DNA from: Dehalococcoidales bacterium
GTDB lineage: Bacteria > Chloroflexota > Dehalococcoidia > Dehalococcoidales > DAOVUZ01
DNA: 21,047 bases
Assembly (NCBI GenBank): GCA_030632305.1
Contig: DAOVUZ010000003.1
Span: 1-21,047, forward strand
Direction: 5' to 3'
This document shows positions 14,270 to 21,047 of this stretch, in pieces. A program made the position numbers and the translations under genes. Within the stretch, counting starts at the first letter, position 1. Every line of letters starts with the position of its first letter. Below the pieces are notes generated by a model that did no database searches, was not told the origin of the DNA, and was given only the letters and a program-made list of their open reading frames with translations.

Positions 14270-15184
14270 ATGGAAAACAGGGATGTCAAACTGATAGAGC
14301 AAATCCTTAGCCTTAAGAGGGAGAGGAATGCTGTTATCCTGGCTCATAATTATCAGCTGGGTGAGGTTCAGGATATTGCCGACTTTGTAGGTGATTCTCT
14401 GGAGCTAAGCCAAAAGGCGGCCAAAACTGAGGCAGAGGTGATTGTATTTTGCGGAGTCCAGTTTATGGCAGAGACTGCTTCTATCCTCTGCCCCGATAAG
14501 ATGGTCTTACTCCCCGATATACATGCCGGTTGTCCTATGGCTGATATGATTACTGCTGAAAGGCTGAGGGAAAGGAAGAAGGAATTCCCACAGGCTACCG
14601 TGGTTTGCTATGTTAACTCCTCGGCGGAGGTAAAAGCAGAATCGGATGTTTGTTGCACCTCGGCCAATGCCGTCAGGGTCGTTGAAAGCCTGGATGCCAG
14701 GGACATACTATTTGTTCCCGACCAGTACCTGGGTCATTATGTCTCCACCAAGACTGATAAAAGGATGAGCCTCTGGCCCGGCTTTTGCCCTACCCATATG
14801 AGAATACAGCCACAGGATATCATCAGGCTGAAGAATGAGCACCCGCAGGCTAAAGTGGTAGTTCACCCTGAATGCAGACCAGAGGTGATTGCTCTGGCTG
14901 ATGAGGTCTTGAGCACAGGTGGAATGTGTAGATTTTCCCAAAAAACAGAAGCTGAGGAGATAATTGTGGGGACAGAGATGGGAATAATACACCGGCTGAG
15001 GAAGGAGAACGCAGGCAAGAGGTTTATTCCTGTCTCTGAGCAAGCTATCTGCCCCAGAATGAAGCTAATCACCCTGGAGAGTATTCTTTGCTCACTGGAA
15101 GAGATGGCTCCTGAGGTTAAGGTTCCCGAGGATATCCGCTTGAGGGCAAAAGCGGCTGTGGATAAGATGCTCAAGGAAGGCTAG
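14270..15184 (+). CDS. nadA: quinolinate synthase A
   Basis: A 304-aa quinolinate synthase, condensing iminoaspartate and dihydroxyacetone phosphate to quinolinate in NAD biosynthesis with a [4Fe-4S] cluster. Motifs include AVILAHNYQLGEVQDIADFVGDSLELS, VIVFCGVQFMAETA, DIHAGCPMAD (Cys88), CYVNSSAEVKAESDVCCTSANA, FVPDQYLGHYV, WPGFCPTHMRI (Cys173), VHPECRPEV and AICPRMK (Cys261). The spacing Cys88-Cys173-Cys261 fits the three cluster ligands of the short (~300 aa) NadA type. NadB and NadC are not in the window. The ATG has only a weak GTGAAA ribosome site. Stop overlaps a short GGCTAG/CTAGCC hairpin (15179-15197) that has no T run. Confidence 0.96.
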   Translation: MENRDVKLIEQILSLKRERNAVILAHNYQLGEVQDIADFVGDSLELSQKAAKTEAEVIVFCGVQFMAETASILCPDKMVLLPDIHAGCPMADMITAERLRERKKEFPQATVVCYVNSSAEVKAESDVCCTSANAVRVVESLDARDILFVPDQYLGHYVSTKTDKRMSLWPGFCPTHMRIQPQDIIRLKNEHPQAKVVVHPECRPEVIALADEVLSTGGMCRFSQKTEAEEIIVGTEMGIIHRLRKENAGKRFIPVSEQAICPRMKLITLESILCSLEEMAPEVKVPEDIRLRAKAAVDKMLKEG

Positions 15185-15204
15185 GGGAGAGCTAGCCCCG
15201 ATTG

Positions 15205-15233
15205 TTGCGCTTATAGCTTGTGGCTGGTATAAT
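15205..15233 (+). promoter_or_regulatory. promoter of the thrS-infC-rpmI-rplT-pheST operon
   Basis: TTGCGC (15205-15210), 17-base spacer, perfect TATAAT (15228-15233) preceded by TGG, an extended -10. Predicted start near 15240, in front of the attenuator at 15258. Confidence 0.7.
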
Positions 15234-15257
15234 AAGTTTCGTGGATGCTGCGTAACT

Positions 15258-15304
15258 GGGGTGGTTGTAACCTCTCGTTCCTAAACAGAGTGGGAGGTTT
15301 TTAT
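15258..15304 (+). terminator. attenuator-like terminator in the thrS leader
   Basis: AACCTCTCGTTC (15269-15280) can pair with GAGTGGGAGGTT (15288-15299) including G:T pairs, seven-base loop, then TTTATTTT. It lies between the promoter and thrS, so it must be read through for expression. An alternative helix, GGGGTGGT (15258-15265) against ACCTCTC (15270-15276), would block the 5' arm of the terminator, which is the layout of an attenuator. The GGGTGG resembles part of a T-box, but the specifier domain has no room upstream. Confidence 0.6.
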
Positions 15305-15381
15305 TTTGATAGACTGGGAGGACTATAGCCACGGTTTCTGATAAGGGTCAGCCGACAACTGAGGGTGAAAAGCTGGAGATA

Positions 15382-17091
15382 ATGCGTCATTCTGCAGCTC
15401 ATGTTATGGCTGAGGCAGTTCAGTCAATCTTTCCTGATGCCAAGTTTGGCATTGGCCCCGCTATTGAAGCTGGTTTTTATTATGACTTCGCTCTACCCCG
15501 CTCACTCAATCCTGATGATTTAGAGACCATTGGGGCTAAGATGAGTGAAATAATTGCTTCAGATGTGCCTTTTGTTAGAGAAGAAGTGGCTAAGGAAGAA
15601 GCTCGACGATTGTTTACTGCTCAACCCTATAAACTGGAGTTAATAGATGAAATTCCAGATGAAAAGGTGAGCTTGTATCGGCAGGGTTCGTTTGTTGACT
15701 TGTGCCGTGGTCCTCATGTGAGTTCTACCAGCGAAATAAAGGCGTTTAAGCTGGTTAGCATTGCCGGTGCTTACTGGCGGGGTGATGAAAACCGCCCTAT
15801 GTTACAGCGAATATATGGCGTCGCCTTCGACACCGAGGAGGCTTTGACAGAACACCTGGAAAAACTTGAAGAAGCAGGCAGGCGTGACCACAGGAAATTG
15901 GGCAGGGAGCTTGACCTGTTCAGTATCCACGATGAAGCTGGCCCAGGGCTGGTCCACTGGCACCCCAAGGGGGCGGTGATACGTCGTGTTATTGAGGATT
16001 TCTGGAAGGAAGAGCACATCAAGCGGGGCTATGATATTGTATACACCCCTCATATTGCCAAACTGGATTTGTGGAAGACCAGTGGTCATTGGGAATTCTA
16101 TCATGATTATTTATACAGCCCGATGAAGGTGGAGGGACAAGAGTATATTATTAAACCAATGAATTGCCTGGGTCATATCTTAATCTATAAAACAAGGCGG
16201 CACAGCTATCGTGAGCTACCACTGCGTTATGCCGAGCTGGGCACTGTTTATCGCTATGAGCGTTCCGGGGTGTTACATGGGCTGTCCCGGGTCAGGGGCT
16301 TTACCCAGGATGATGCCCATATATTTTGCCGATTTGACCAGTTAGAAGACGAGGTAGTAGGAGTTCTGGATTTAGCCCGTTTTATGATAGATACCTTTGG
16401 CTTTACCAATTACCGGGTATTACTCTCCACTCGACCTGAGAAGTATGCTGGCTCTCTTCAGGTTTGGGACGAGGCTACAGAGACATTAAGCCAGGCTCTG
16501 GTTCATCTGGGGCTTGCCTATAAAATAGACCCCGGAGAGGGTGTCTTTTATGGGCCTAAGATAGATATTAAATTTGAGGATGCTCAGGGCAGAGCGTGGC
16601 AGGGTCCCACTATACAAGTTGATTTTAACCTCCCCCAGCGGTTCAATGTTACCTATATTGGTGAAGATGGTGAAGAGCACCTGGTGGCGATGGTACATCG
16701 CACTGTCCTCGGTAGCATGGAGCGCTTCCTCGCCTCACTTATTGAGCACTATGGGGGTGACTTCCCGGTGTGGCTGGCACCACTTCAGGTAATGGTCATA
16801 CCGGTAGCTGACCGCCATCTGGACTATGCTCATAAGCTGGGGGCTGAACTTAAAAACGATGGGATACGTGTAGAAGTCAATGCTCGGTCGGAAACGGTAA
16901 ACCTTAAAATTCGGCAGGCGCAGCTTGATAAGATACCGTATATGCTGGTGGTAGGTGACAGAGAGGTAGCTGACTCTACAGTTTCCATCCGTTTGCATAG
17001 CGGGGAGCAACTGGCTTCCCAATCCCTTGATAACTTCAAGAAAACCATTAAAATGGCTATAGTGGACAAGGTAAAAGATTTGAAGTTATAA
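15382..17091 (+). CDS. thrS: threonyl-tRNA synthetase, TGS-less form
   Basis: Charges tRNA-Thr with threonine. From the ATG given here it has 569 aa; E. coli ThrS has 642. The N-terminal TGS domain is absent. It begins directly in the editing (N2) domain with RHSAAHVMAEAV (HxxxH) and SFVDLCRGPHV, followed by the class II core: motif 1 PKGAVIRRVIEDFW...Y.IVYTPHI, IIKPMNCLGHILIYK, motif 2 YRYERSGVLHGLSRVRGFTQDDAHIF, motif 3 MVHRTVLGSMERFLASLIEHYGG, and the anticodon-binding domain PVWLAPLQVMVIPVADRH. The frame is open and protein-like for 19 codons upstream of ATG 15382. GGGAGG at 15316-15321 points to a non-standard start at ATA 15325 or ACG 15331, which would restore residues before the first helix. 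The GGAG before the ATG is only three bases away. Confidence 0.93.
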   Translation: MRHSAAHVMAEAVQSIFPDAKFGIGPAIEAGFYYDFALPRSLNPDDLETIGAKMSEIIASDVPFVREEVAKEEARRLFTAQPYKLELIDEIPDEKVSLYRQGSFVDLCRGPHVSSTSEIKAFKLVSIAGAYWRGDENRPMLQRIYGVAFDTEEALTEHLEKLEEAGRRDHRKLGRELDLFSIHDEAGPGLVHWHPKGAVIRRVIEDFWKEEHIKRGYDIVYTPHIAKLDLWKTSGHWEFYHDYLYSPMKVEGQEYIIKPMNCLGHILIYKTRRHSYRELPLRYAELGTVYRYERSGVLHGLSRVRGFTQDDAHIFCRFDQLEDEVVGVLDLARFMIDTFGFTNYRVLLSTRPEKYAGSLQVWDEATETLSQALVHLGLAYKIDPGEGVFYGPKIDIKFEDAQGRAWQGPTIQVDFNLPQRFNVTYIGEDGEEHLVAMVHRTVLGSMERFLASLIEHYGGDFPVWLAPLQVMVIPVADRHLDYAHKLGAELKNDGIRVEVNARSETVNLKIRQAQLDKIPYMLVVGDREVADSTVSIRLHSGEQLASQSLDNFKKTIKMAIVDKVKDLKL

Positions 17092-17107
17092 TGAGGGTGC
17101 TTATCAT

Positions 17108-17137
17108 TTGATTAGTATTAAGGGGATATGCTATAGT
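17108..17137 (+). promoter_or_regulatory. candidate internal promoter before infC
   Basis: TTGATT (17108-17113), 18-base spacer, TATAGT (17132-17137, 5/6). The start near 17145 would give infC and the ribosomal protein genes expression independent of the thrS attenuator. Confidence 0.45.
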
Positions 17138-17160
17138 TTCTATCTACAAACTACCTGTGC

Positions 17161-17718
17161 TTGGTGGAGGTAAGTAAGGACATAATTAAGCATCTACGGA
17201 TTAATGAGCGGATTATAGCTAAAGAGGTTCGCCTCGTGGGGGAGGAGGGGGAACAGTTAGGGATTGTTCCCTTGTACCAAGCACGGGAGATAGCTAGGGA
17301 GCATAATATTGACTTGGTTGAGGTAGCTGCTGCCGCAGTCCCCCCGGTATGTCGCCTTCTTGACTATGGTAAGTATCGGTATGAGCAAGCTAGGAGAGAG
17401 CGCGAGGCGAGAAGGAATCAGAAGATCTGCCTGCTGAGAGAAATCCGATTACGACCCAAGATTGGCGACCATGACTTTGAGGCTAAGACCAGGTCGGTCA
17501 AGAAATTACTGAATGGTGGGGATAAAGTTAAGGTGACCGTAATGTTTAGAGGACGTGAAGTCACCCACCCCGAAATTGGCTGGCGGTTATTACAGAGAAT
17601 GTCAGAATCATTAACTGAGGTGGCTTCGGTTGAGAGACAGCCTGTGCTAGACGGGAAAAGGATGATTACTATTCTGTCACCGACAGTTACTCAGAAAACT
17701 AAGGTAAAGGAATCTTAG
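17161..17718 (+). CDS. infC: translation initiation factor IF-3
   Basis: IF-3 binds the 30S subunit and checks the start codon and initiator tRNA. The N domain reads RINERIIAKEVRLVGEEGEQLGIVPLYQAREIAREHNIDLVEVA, with the linker PPVCRLLDYGKYRYEQ. The C domain reads KICLLREIRLRPKIGDHDFEAKTRSVKKLLNGGDKVKVTVMFRGRE. From the TTG at 17161 it would be 185 aa, but nothing like a ribosome site precedes that TTG. GGAGG lies inside the frame at 17166-17170 and AAGGA at 17176-17180, directing to ATA 17182 or ATT 17185 (178 or 177 aa, close to E. coli's 180). Non-AUG starts are the known basis of infC self-control in E. coli, so the true start is probably one of these. Followed at once by rpmI. Confidence 0.93.
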   Translation: MVEVSKDIIKHLRINERIIAKEVRLVGEEGEQLGIVPLYQAREIAREHNIDLVEVAAAAVPPVCRLLDYGKYRYEQARREREARRNQKICLLREIRLRPKIGDHDFEAKTRSVKKLLNGGDKVKVTVMFRGREVTHPEIGWRLLQRMSESLTEVASVERQPVLDGKRMITILSPTVTQKTKVKES

Positions 17719-17719
17719 A

Positions 17720-17923
17720 ATGTCGAAAATTAAAACTCACAAGGGAGCACAGAGCCGCTTCCACATTACCGGTAGCGGCAAAATTATGCGGACTAAGGGG
17801 CCGAAGAGCCACCTGCGCCGTCGAAAAGCTAAACGGACTAAGCGCCTTTTTGATGAGATGATACCGGTAAATCCTAGTGACCGGACTCGAATAAAAAGGC
17901 TTTTACCATACGGTGTCAAGTAA
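17720..17923 (+). CDS. rpmI: 50S ribosomal protein L35
   Basis: A 67-aa very basic protein, standard length, starting MSKIKTHKGAQSRFHITGSGKI and containing the family stretch KSHLRRRKAKRTKRL and the end RIKRLLPYG. It starts one base after the infC stop with AAGGA nine bases upstream, so it is translated from the same message. No odd features. Confidence 0.97.
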   Translation: MSKIKTHKGAQSRFHITGSGKIMRTKGPKSHLRRRKAKRTKRLFDEMIPVNPSDRTRIKRLLPYGVK

Positions 17924-17952
17924 ATAAGGGAAGTTATTTAGTAAAGGGATTA

Positions 17953-18011
17953 AAAGGGGCAAAGCCCCTTTAGGAAATTCCTTCCCTCTCCCATTATGAA
18001 GGGGAGAGGGA
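17953..18011 (+). repeat. two strong hairpins between rpmI and rplT
   Basis: AAAGGGGC (17953-17960) and GCCCCTTT (17964-17971) form an eight-pair stem with a three-base loop. TCCCTCTCCC (17983-17992) and GGGAGAGGGA (18002-18011) form a perfect ten-pair stem with a nine-base loop. The first is followed by only three T. The second, with the following ATAAAGGGTGAG, resembles a kind of GC-rich intergenic repeat common in bacterial genomes. It could instead be a regulatory element for L20. Confidence 0.55.
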
Positions 18012-18053
18012 TAAAGGGTGAGAGGTTGGTAAACAATTTATGAGGAGGATGTT

Positions 18054-18413
18054 TTGCCACGAGTAAAGAGGGGAGTAACCGCACATCACCGACATAAGAA
18101 GGTGCTGGCTCTGACCAAAGGGCATAGGGCAACCAATCATTCCCTTTATCGTCGAGCTCATGAATCTATGCTCAAGTCGTTAAGCTATGCTTACTTCCAC
18201 CGTCGGGAGCGGAAGGGTGATATGAGACGGCTGTGGGTTCTGCGGGTAAGTGCTGCTGCTAAAGCCAAGGGCCTTGCCTACAGCCACTTTATTAATGGCT
18301 TAAGAAAATCTGGCATTGAAATCAACCGCAAGATGCTGGCAGACATGGCAGTCAGGGAGCCTGAATCCTTCGCTAATTTAGTAACTATAGCTAGAGGAAA
18401 AGTTCAGGACTAA
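18054..18413 (+). CDS. rplT: 50S ribosomal protein L20
   Basis: A 119-aa basic protein of standard length that binds 23S rRNA and is needed early in 50S assembly. It begins PRVKRGVTAHHRHKKVLALTKGH and carries the family core RRERKGDMRRLWVLRVSAAAKAKGLAYSHFINGLRKSGIEINRKMLADMAV. The segment RATNHSLYRRAHESMLKSL differs somewhat from the common RGAKSRLYRxAK pattern but keeps its character. The start is TTG, with GGAGG five bases upstream. An ATG at 18049 directly abuts the ribosome site in another frame and stops after five codons. It is 130 bases from rpmI, a gap filled by two hairpins. Confidence 0.96.
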   Translation: MPRVKRGVTAHHRHKKVLALTKGHRATNHSLYRRAHESMLKSLSYAYFHRRERKGDMRRLWVLRVSAAAKAKGLAYSHFINGLRKSGIEINRKMLADMAVREPESFANLVTIARGKVQD

Positions 18414-18453
18414 ACTGTAAGGTTGCTTAACCCTGTTCCCAGTTCAACGTAAG

Positions 18454-19494
18454 ATGTTACAACAACTTGAAGAACTAAAACTAAATGCACTTCAGGGGCT
18501 GGAGACTGTCAATAACACTAAGGAACTGGAATCTTGGCGAGTTTATTATCTGGGTAAGAAGGGTGAGCTAACCAGGATTCTACGTAGTTTAGCTACACTG
18601 CCCTTAGCTGAGAGGAAGGCTGTTGGCGCTTATGCCAACGAGGTTAAGACTCTTTTAGACGACAGTCTAAAGCAAAAAAGTCAGACTTTCCGTGAGGCGC
18701 AGCTAGCAGTATCGGCTAAAAGAGAAGCCATTGATATTACCCTCCCTGGTCGCCCCTTTCCTCTGGGTCGATTGCATCCGCTTACTCAAACACTGTATGA
18801 AATCTGTGACATATTTGTCGCAATGGGCTTTCAGGTAGTCGAGGGACCAGAAGTAGAGTGGGACTACTATAATTTTGAGGCATTGAACATGCCCAAGGAA
18901 CACCCGGCTCGTGATAATATGTCAACATCCTGGATTGATTTTGAGGCCGAGAATGATGAAAGACGCATGCTACTACGCACCCATACTACTTCGGTAAGTG
19001 CCAGGATTATTGAGACTATGCAGCCCCCGATAAGAGTGATTGAGCCAGGCAAAGTGTATCGCTATGAAGCTAGCGATGCTACCCATACCCCTATGTTCTG
19101 TCAGATTGATGGTCTGGTTGTAGATAAGGGTGTTACTATGGCTGACCTGAAGGGAACGCTTTATGAGTTTGCTCGTCGTTTCTTTGGGCGGGACAAGAAG
19201 GTGCGTTTCCGCTGTGACTATTTTCCCTTTGTCGAGCCTGGGGTTGAGATGGCTATAGAGTGCCTGGTCTGTGGCGGTGCTGGTTGCCGCTTATGTGGTG
19301 ATAGCGGCTGGATTGAAATCTTGGGTGCAGGAATGACGCACCCCCAGGTTCTCCAGCGTGGCGGTATCGACCCTGAGGTTTATACCAGTTTCGCCTTCGG
19401 TGTGGGTATAGACCGTCTGCCCATGCTCCGCTATGGGATTGATGATATTAGGCTATTCTATGGTAGTGACCTTAGATTCTTAAGGCAGTTCTGA
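18454..19494 (+). CDS. pheS: phenylalanyl-tRNA synthetase alpha subunit
   Basis: A 346-aa catalytic subunit of the (alpha-beta)2 enzyme charging tRNA-Phe. The N-terminal ~85 residues form the tRNA-binding coiled coil (YYLGKKGELTRILRSLATLPLAERKAVG). The class II core follows with HPLTQTLYEICDIFVAMGFQVVEGPEVEWDYYNFEALNMPKEHPARD, LLRTHTTSVSARIIE, GKVYRYEASDATHTPMFCQIDGL and motif 3 FAFGVGIDRLPMLRYGIDDIRLFYGSDLRFLRQF. It contains an inserted knuckle, Cys270-Cys273-Cys278-Cys281 (CLVCGGAGCRLC), a possible zinc site seen in a subset of bacterial PheS. The ATG has no evident Shine-Dalgarno. Translation probably couples to pheT, which begins three bases after the stop. Confidence 0.96.
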   Translation: MLQQLEELKLNALQGLETVNNTKELESWRVYYLGKKGELTRILRSLATLPLAERKAVGAYANEVKTLLDDSLKQKSQTFREAQLAVSAKREAIDITLPGRPFPLGRLHPLTQTLYEICDIFVAMGFQVVEGPEVEWDYYNFEALNMPKEHPARDNMSTSWIDFEAENDERRMLLRTHTTSVSARIIETMQPPIRVIEPGKVYRYEASDATHTPMFCQIDGLVVDKGVTMADLKGTLYEFARRFFGRDKKVRFRCDYFPFVEPGVEMAIECLVCGGAGCRLCGDSGWIEILGAGMTHPQVLQRGGIDPEVYTSFAFGVGIDRLPMLRYGIDDIRLFYGSDLRFLRQF

Positions 19495-19497
19495 GCG

Positions 19498-21047
19498 ATG
19501 AAGGTCCCACTTAACTGGCTCAAGGAATATATAGCTCTTACCCTGCCCACGGCTGATTTGGCTAACCGGCTGGCGATGGCTGGCAGTGAGGTCGGGGGGA
19601 TGCAGGTTATTGGTGGTAATTGGGAAAACATCGCTGTTGGTCAAATAACGGCTATTAATCCTCACCCTAACGCTGACCGCCTCAGCCTGGTTACTATAGA
19701 TTTAGGCACTGAGCGGCAAACTGTGGTTACCGGGGCACCAAATATTAACCTTGGTGATAAGGTAGCCTTTGCCTATGTTGGTGCTCAGCTTATAGATGGA
19801 CACACCGGGCAAGTATTACGTTTGAAACCAGCTAAGATTCGTGGCATTGTCTCCACTGGTATGGCTTGCTCGGAAAAGGAACTGGGCATCTCTGATAGTC
19901 ATGAAGGAATCATGGTTTTACCTGCGGAAGCACCGGTAGGGACCCCCCTGGCTGATTACCTGGGTGATGTTATTTTTGACCTGGAGGTAACCCCTAATCG
20001 ACCTGATTGTCTATCTGTAATCGGGATAGCCAGAGAGGCTGCTGCCCTGACCGGGCAGAGCTTGCATCTTCCCCCGGTTAACTATGAGGAAACAGCACTG
20101 CCTGTAAACGAGCAAATATCGGTAGAAATCATTGCTCCTGAGCTATGTCCCAGATATTGTGCTAGCCTGATCAATGGGGTAAAGATAGCTGAATCCCCAA
20201 AGTGGATGCAGCAACGGTTACTGGCTTGCGGCATGCGCCCGATAAGTAATATTGTGGATATTACCAATTATGTTATGCTGGAACACGGGCAGCCCCTCCA
20301 CGCTTTTGATTACGATAGAATTAGGGGCAAGAGGATTATTGTCCGCCGGGCTGCTGGTGGTGAAGCTATAGTTACGCTGGATGGGGTTGGGCGGGTTCTC
20401 TCTAAAGATATGCTGGTTATTGCTGATGAGGAGCGGTCGGTGGCTATCGCTGGAGTTATGGGTGGTGCTAATAGTGAGGTGACTGAGCAAACGACCTCAA
20501 TACTGCTGGAAGCAGCCAGTTTTAACCCGGCAAGCATTCACTATACAGGTAGGGCATTGCTTTTGCCCAGTGAAGCCTGTATGCGATTTGAGCGGGGTAT
20601 TCGTCCCGAATTGGCTCTACCAGCACTTAGGCGGGCTACTCAGTTGATTACGCAATTGGCTGGCGGTGAAGCCGCCAGTGGCGTGGTTGATGTTTATCCT
20701 GGTAAGCTGGATTGGGAACCTATCTTGCTATCAACTGAAGAGGTAAAGCGACTTCTGGGTATTGAGTTTAGCCTTGACCGGATAGTAGAAGCACTGACTT
20801 CTCTTGGCTTTGACTGTAAACCAGCCGCTTCAGCTTCAGAGGTCTGGGTTACTGCTCCTTATTGGCGAAGTGATATACAGCAGGCAGTTGATCTTATTGA
20901 AGAGGTAGCCCGTGTTATTGGCTATGACAAGATTCCAACCACTATGCTGGGTCAATCATTGCCCAGACAAGATCCTGAGCCTATCATTAGCCTCAAGCAG
21001 GAAGTGAGGCGTAGCCTTACCGGTTATGGCTTCCAGGAGGTGATTAC
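19498..21047 (+). CDS. pheT: phenylalanyl-tRNA synthetase beta subunit (C-terminal part outside the window)
   Basis: The first ~516 residues of PheT, translated from ATG 19498: MKVPLNWLKEYIALTLP, then the tRNA-binding (EMAP-like) domain with VGQITAINPHPNADRLSLVTIDLG, GAPNINLGDKVAFAYVGAQL and GMACSEKELGISDSHEGIMVL. The B3/B4 editing domain follows, with LEVTPNRPDCLSVIGIAREAAALTG, GMRPISNIVDITNYVMLEHGQPLHAFDYDRI and VAIAGVMGG, then the B5 domain with EACMRFERGIRPELALPALRRATQLI. The frame runs intact to the window end at WRSDIQQAVDLIEEVARVIGYDKIPTTM. It is the last visible gene of the translation operon. Confidence 0.95.
   Translation, partial: MKVPLNWLKEYIALTLPTADLANRLAMAGSEVGGMQVIGGNWENIAVGQITAINPHPNADRLSLVTIDLGTERQTVVTGAPNINLGDKVAFAYVGAQLIDGHTGQVLRLKPAKIRGIVSTGMACSEKELGISDSHEGIMVLPAEAPVGTPLADYLGDVIFDLEVTPNRPDCLSVIGIAREAAALTGQSLHLPPVNYEETALPVNEQISVEIIAPELCPRYCASLINGVKIAESPKWMQQRLLACGMRPISNIVDITNYVMLEHGQPLHAFDYDRIRGKRIIVRRAAGGEAIVTLDGVGRVLSKDMLVIADEERSVAIAGVMGGANSEVTEQTTSILLEAASFNPASIHYTGRALLLPSEACMRFERGIRPELALPALRRATQLITQLAGGEAASGVVDVYPGKLDWEPILLSTEEVKRLLGIEFSLDRIVEALTSLGFDCKPAASASEVWVTAPYWRSDIQQAVDLIEEVARVIGYDKIPTTMLGQSLPRQDPEPIISLKQEVRRSLTGYGFQEVI

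Noticed and set aside
15258..15304. Classical T-box riboswitch for thrS
   Set aside because: GGGTGG is followed by TTGTAACC rather than NACCGCG, and the promoter leaves only about 20 bases for the specifier region.
15240..15325. Leader peptide ATG 15245 of 27 codons in the thrS leader
   Set aside because: No ribosome site fits before it, it carries no run of Thr codons, and it runs through the terminator hairpin.
18049..18066. ATG at 18049 opening a five-codon frame over the rplT start
   Set aside because: It directly abuts GGAGG with no spacer, so ribosomes should use the TTG five bases after that site; a decoy role is not supported.

Overview
The window looks like a chromosomal segment of an anaerobic bacterium. 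Gene content and sequence style are most like Chloroflexota of the Dehalococcoidia type. This is an inference from a TGS-less ThrS, a Bacillus-type glutamine synthetase, corrinoid/methyl-THF metabolism and a PheS with a Cys cluster; no rRNA or phylogenetic marker search was possible. Starts are ATG, GTG and TTG, and Shine-Dalgarno sites of the GGAGG/AAGGGGG type are common.

Layout. (1) 1-2159, minus strand: the N-terminal part of a malic enzyme and a complete biotin-dependent acyl-CoA carboxylase carboxyltransferase subunit. (2) 2223-5561: tRNA-Gly and tRNA-Met with promoter and terminator, a 76-aa CPHC protein, glutamine synthetase (minus strand), a BioY biotin transporter, tRNA-Val with promoter and terminator, and a small membrane protein. 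BioY and the carboxyltransferase fit together through biotin. (3) 5727-14085: the most interesting part, a seven-gene plus-strand cluster with its own promoter and a long, probably structured leader. It encodes a MetH-activation-domain-like protein with a Cys cluster, two non-pyrrolysine MttB-family methyltransferases, a methyl-THF:corrinoid methyltransferase (MtgA/AcsE type), a MttC-type corrinoid protein, a SAM-dependent methyltransferase with a long C-terminal extension, and an asparagine-synthetase homologue that has lost its glutaminase cysteine. (4) 14221-15184: nadA. (5) 15205-21047: the translation operon thrS-infC-rpmI-rplT-pheS-pheT (pheT runs off the end), with an attenuator-like terminator before thrS and a second promoter before infC.

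Working model for region 3 (inference): an MttB protein takes a methyl group from an unidentified quaternary amine or other N-methyl compound and loads it on the corrinoid protein. The MtgA-like enzyme passes it to tetrahydrofolate, and the MetH-activation-like protein may rescue oxidised cobalamin. The last two genes suggest that the organism also modifies or builds a methylated, amidated or cyclised small molecule. No transporter and no RACE/RamA activator gene lies in the window. A MITE-like repeat flanked by a perfect 13-bp duplication has split what looks like a tightly coupled gene junction inside this operon.
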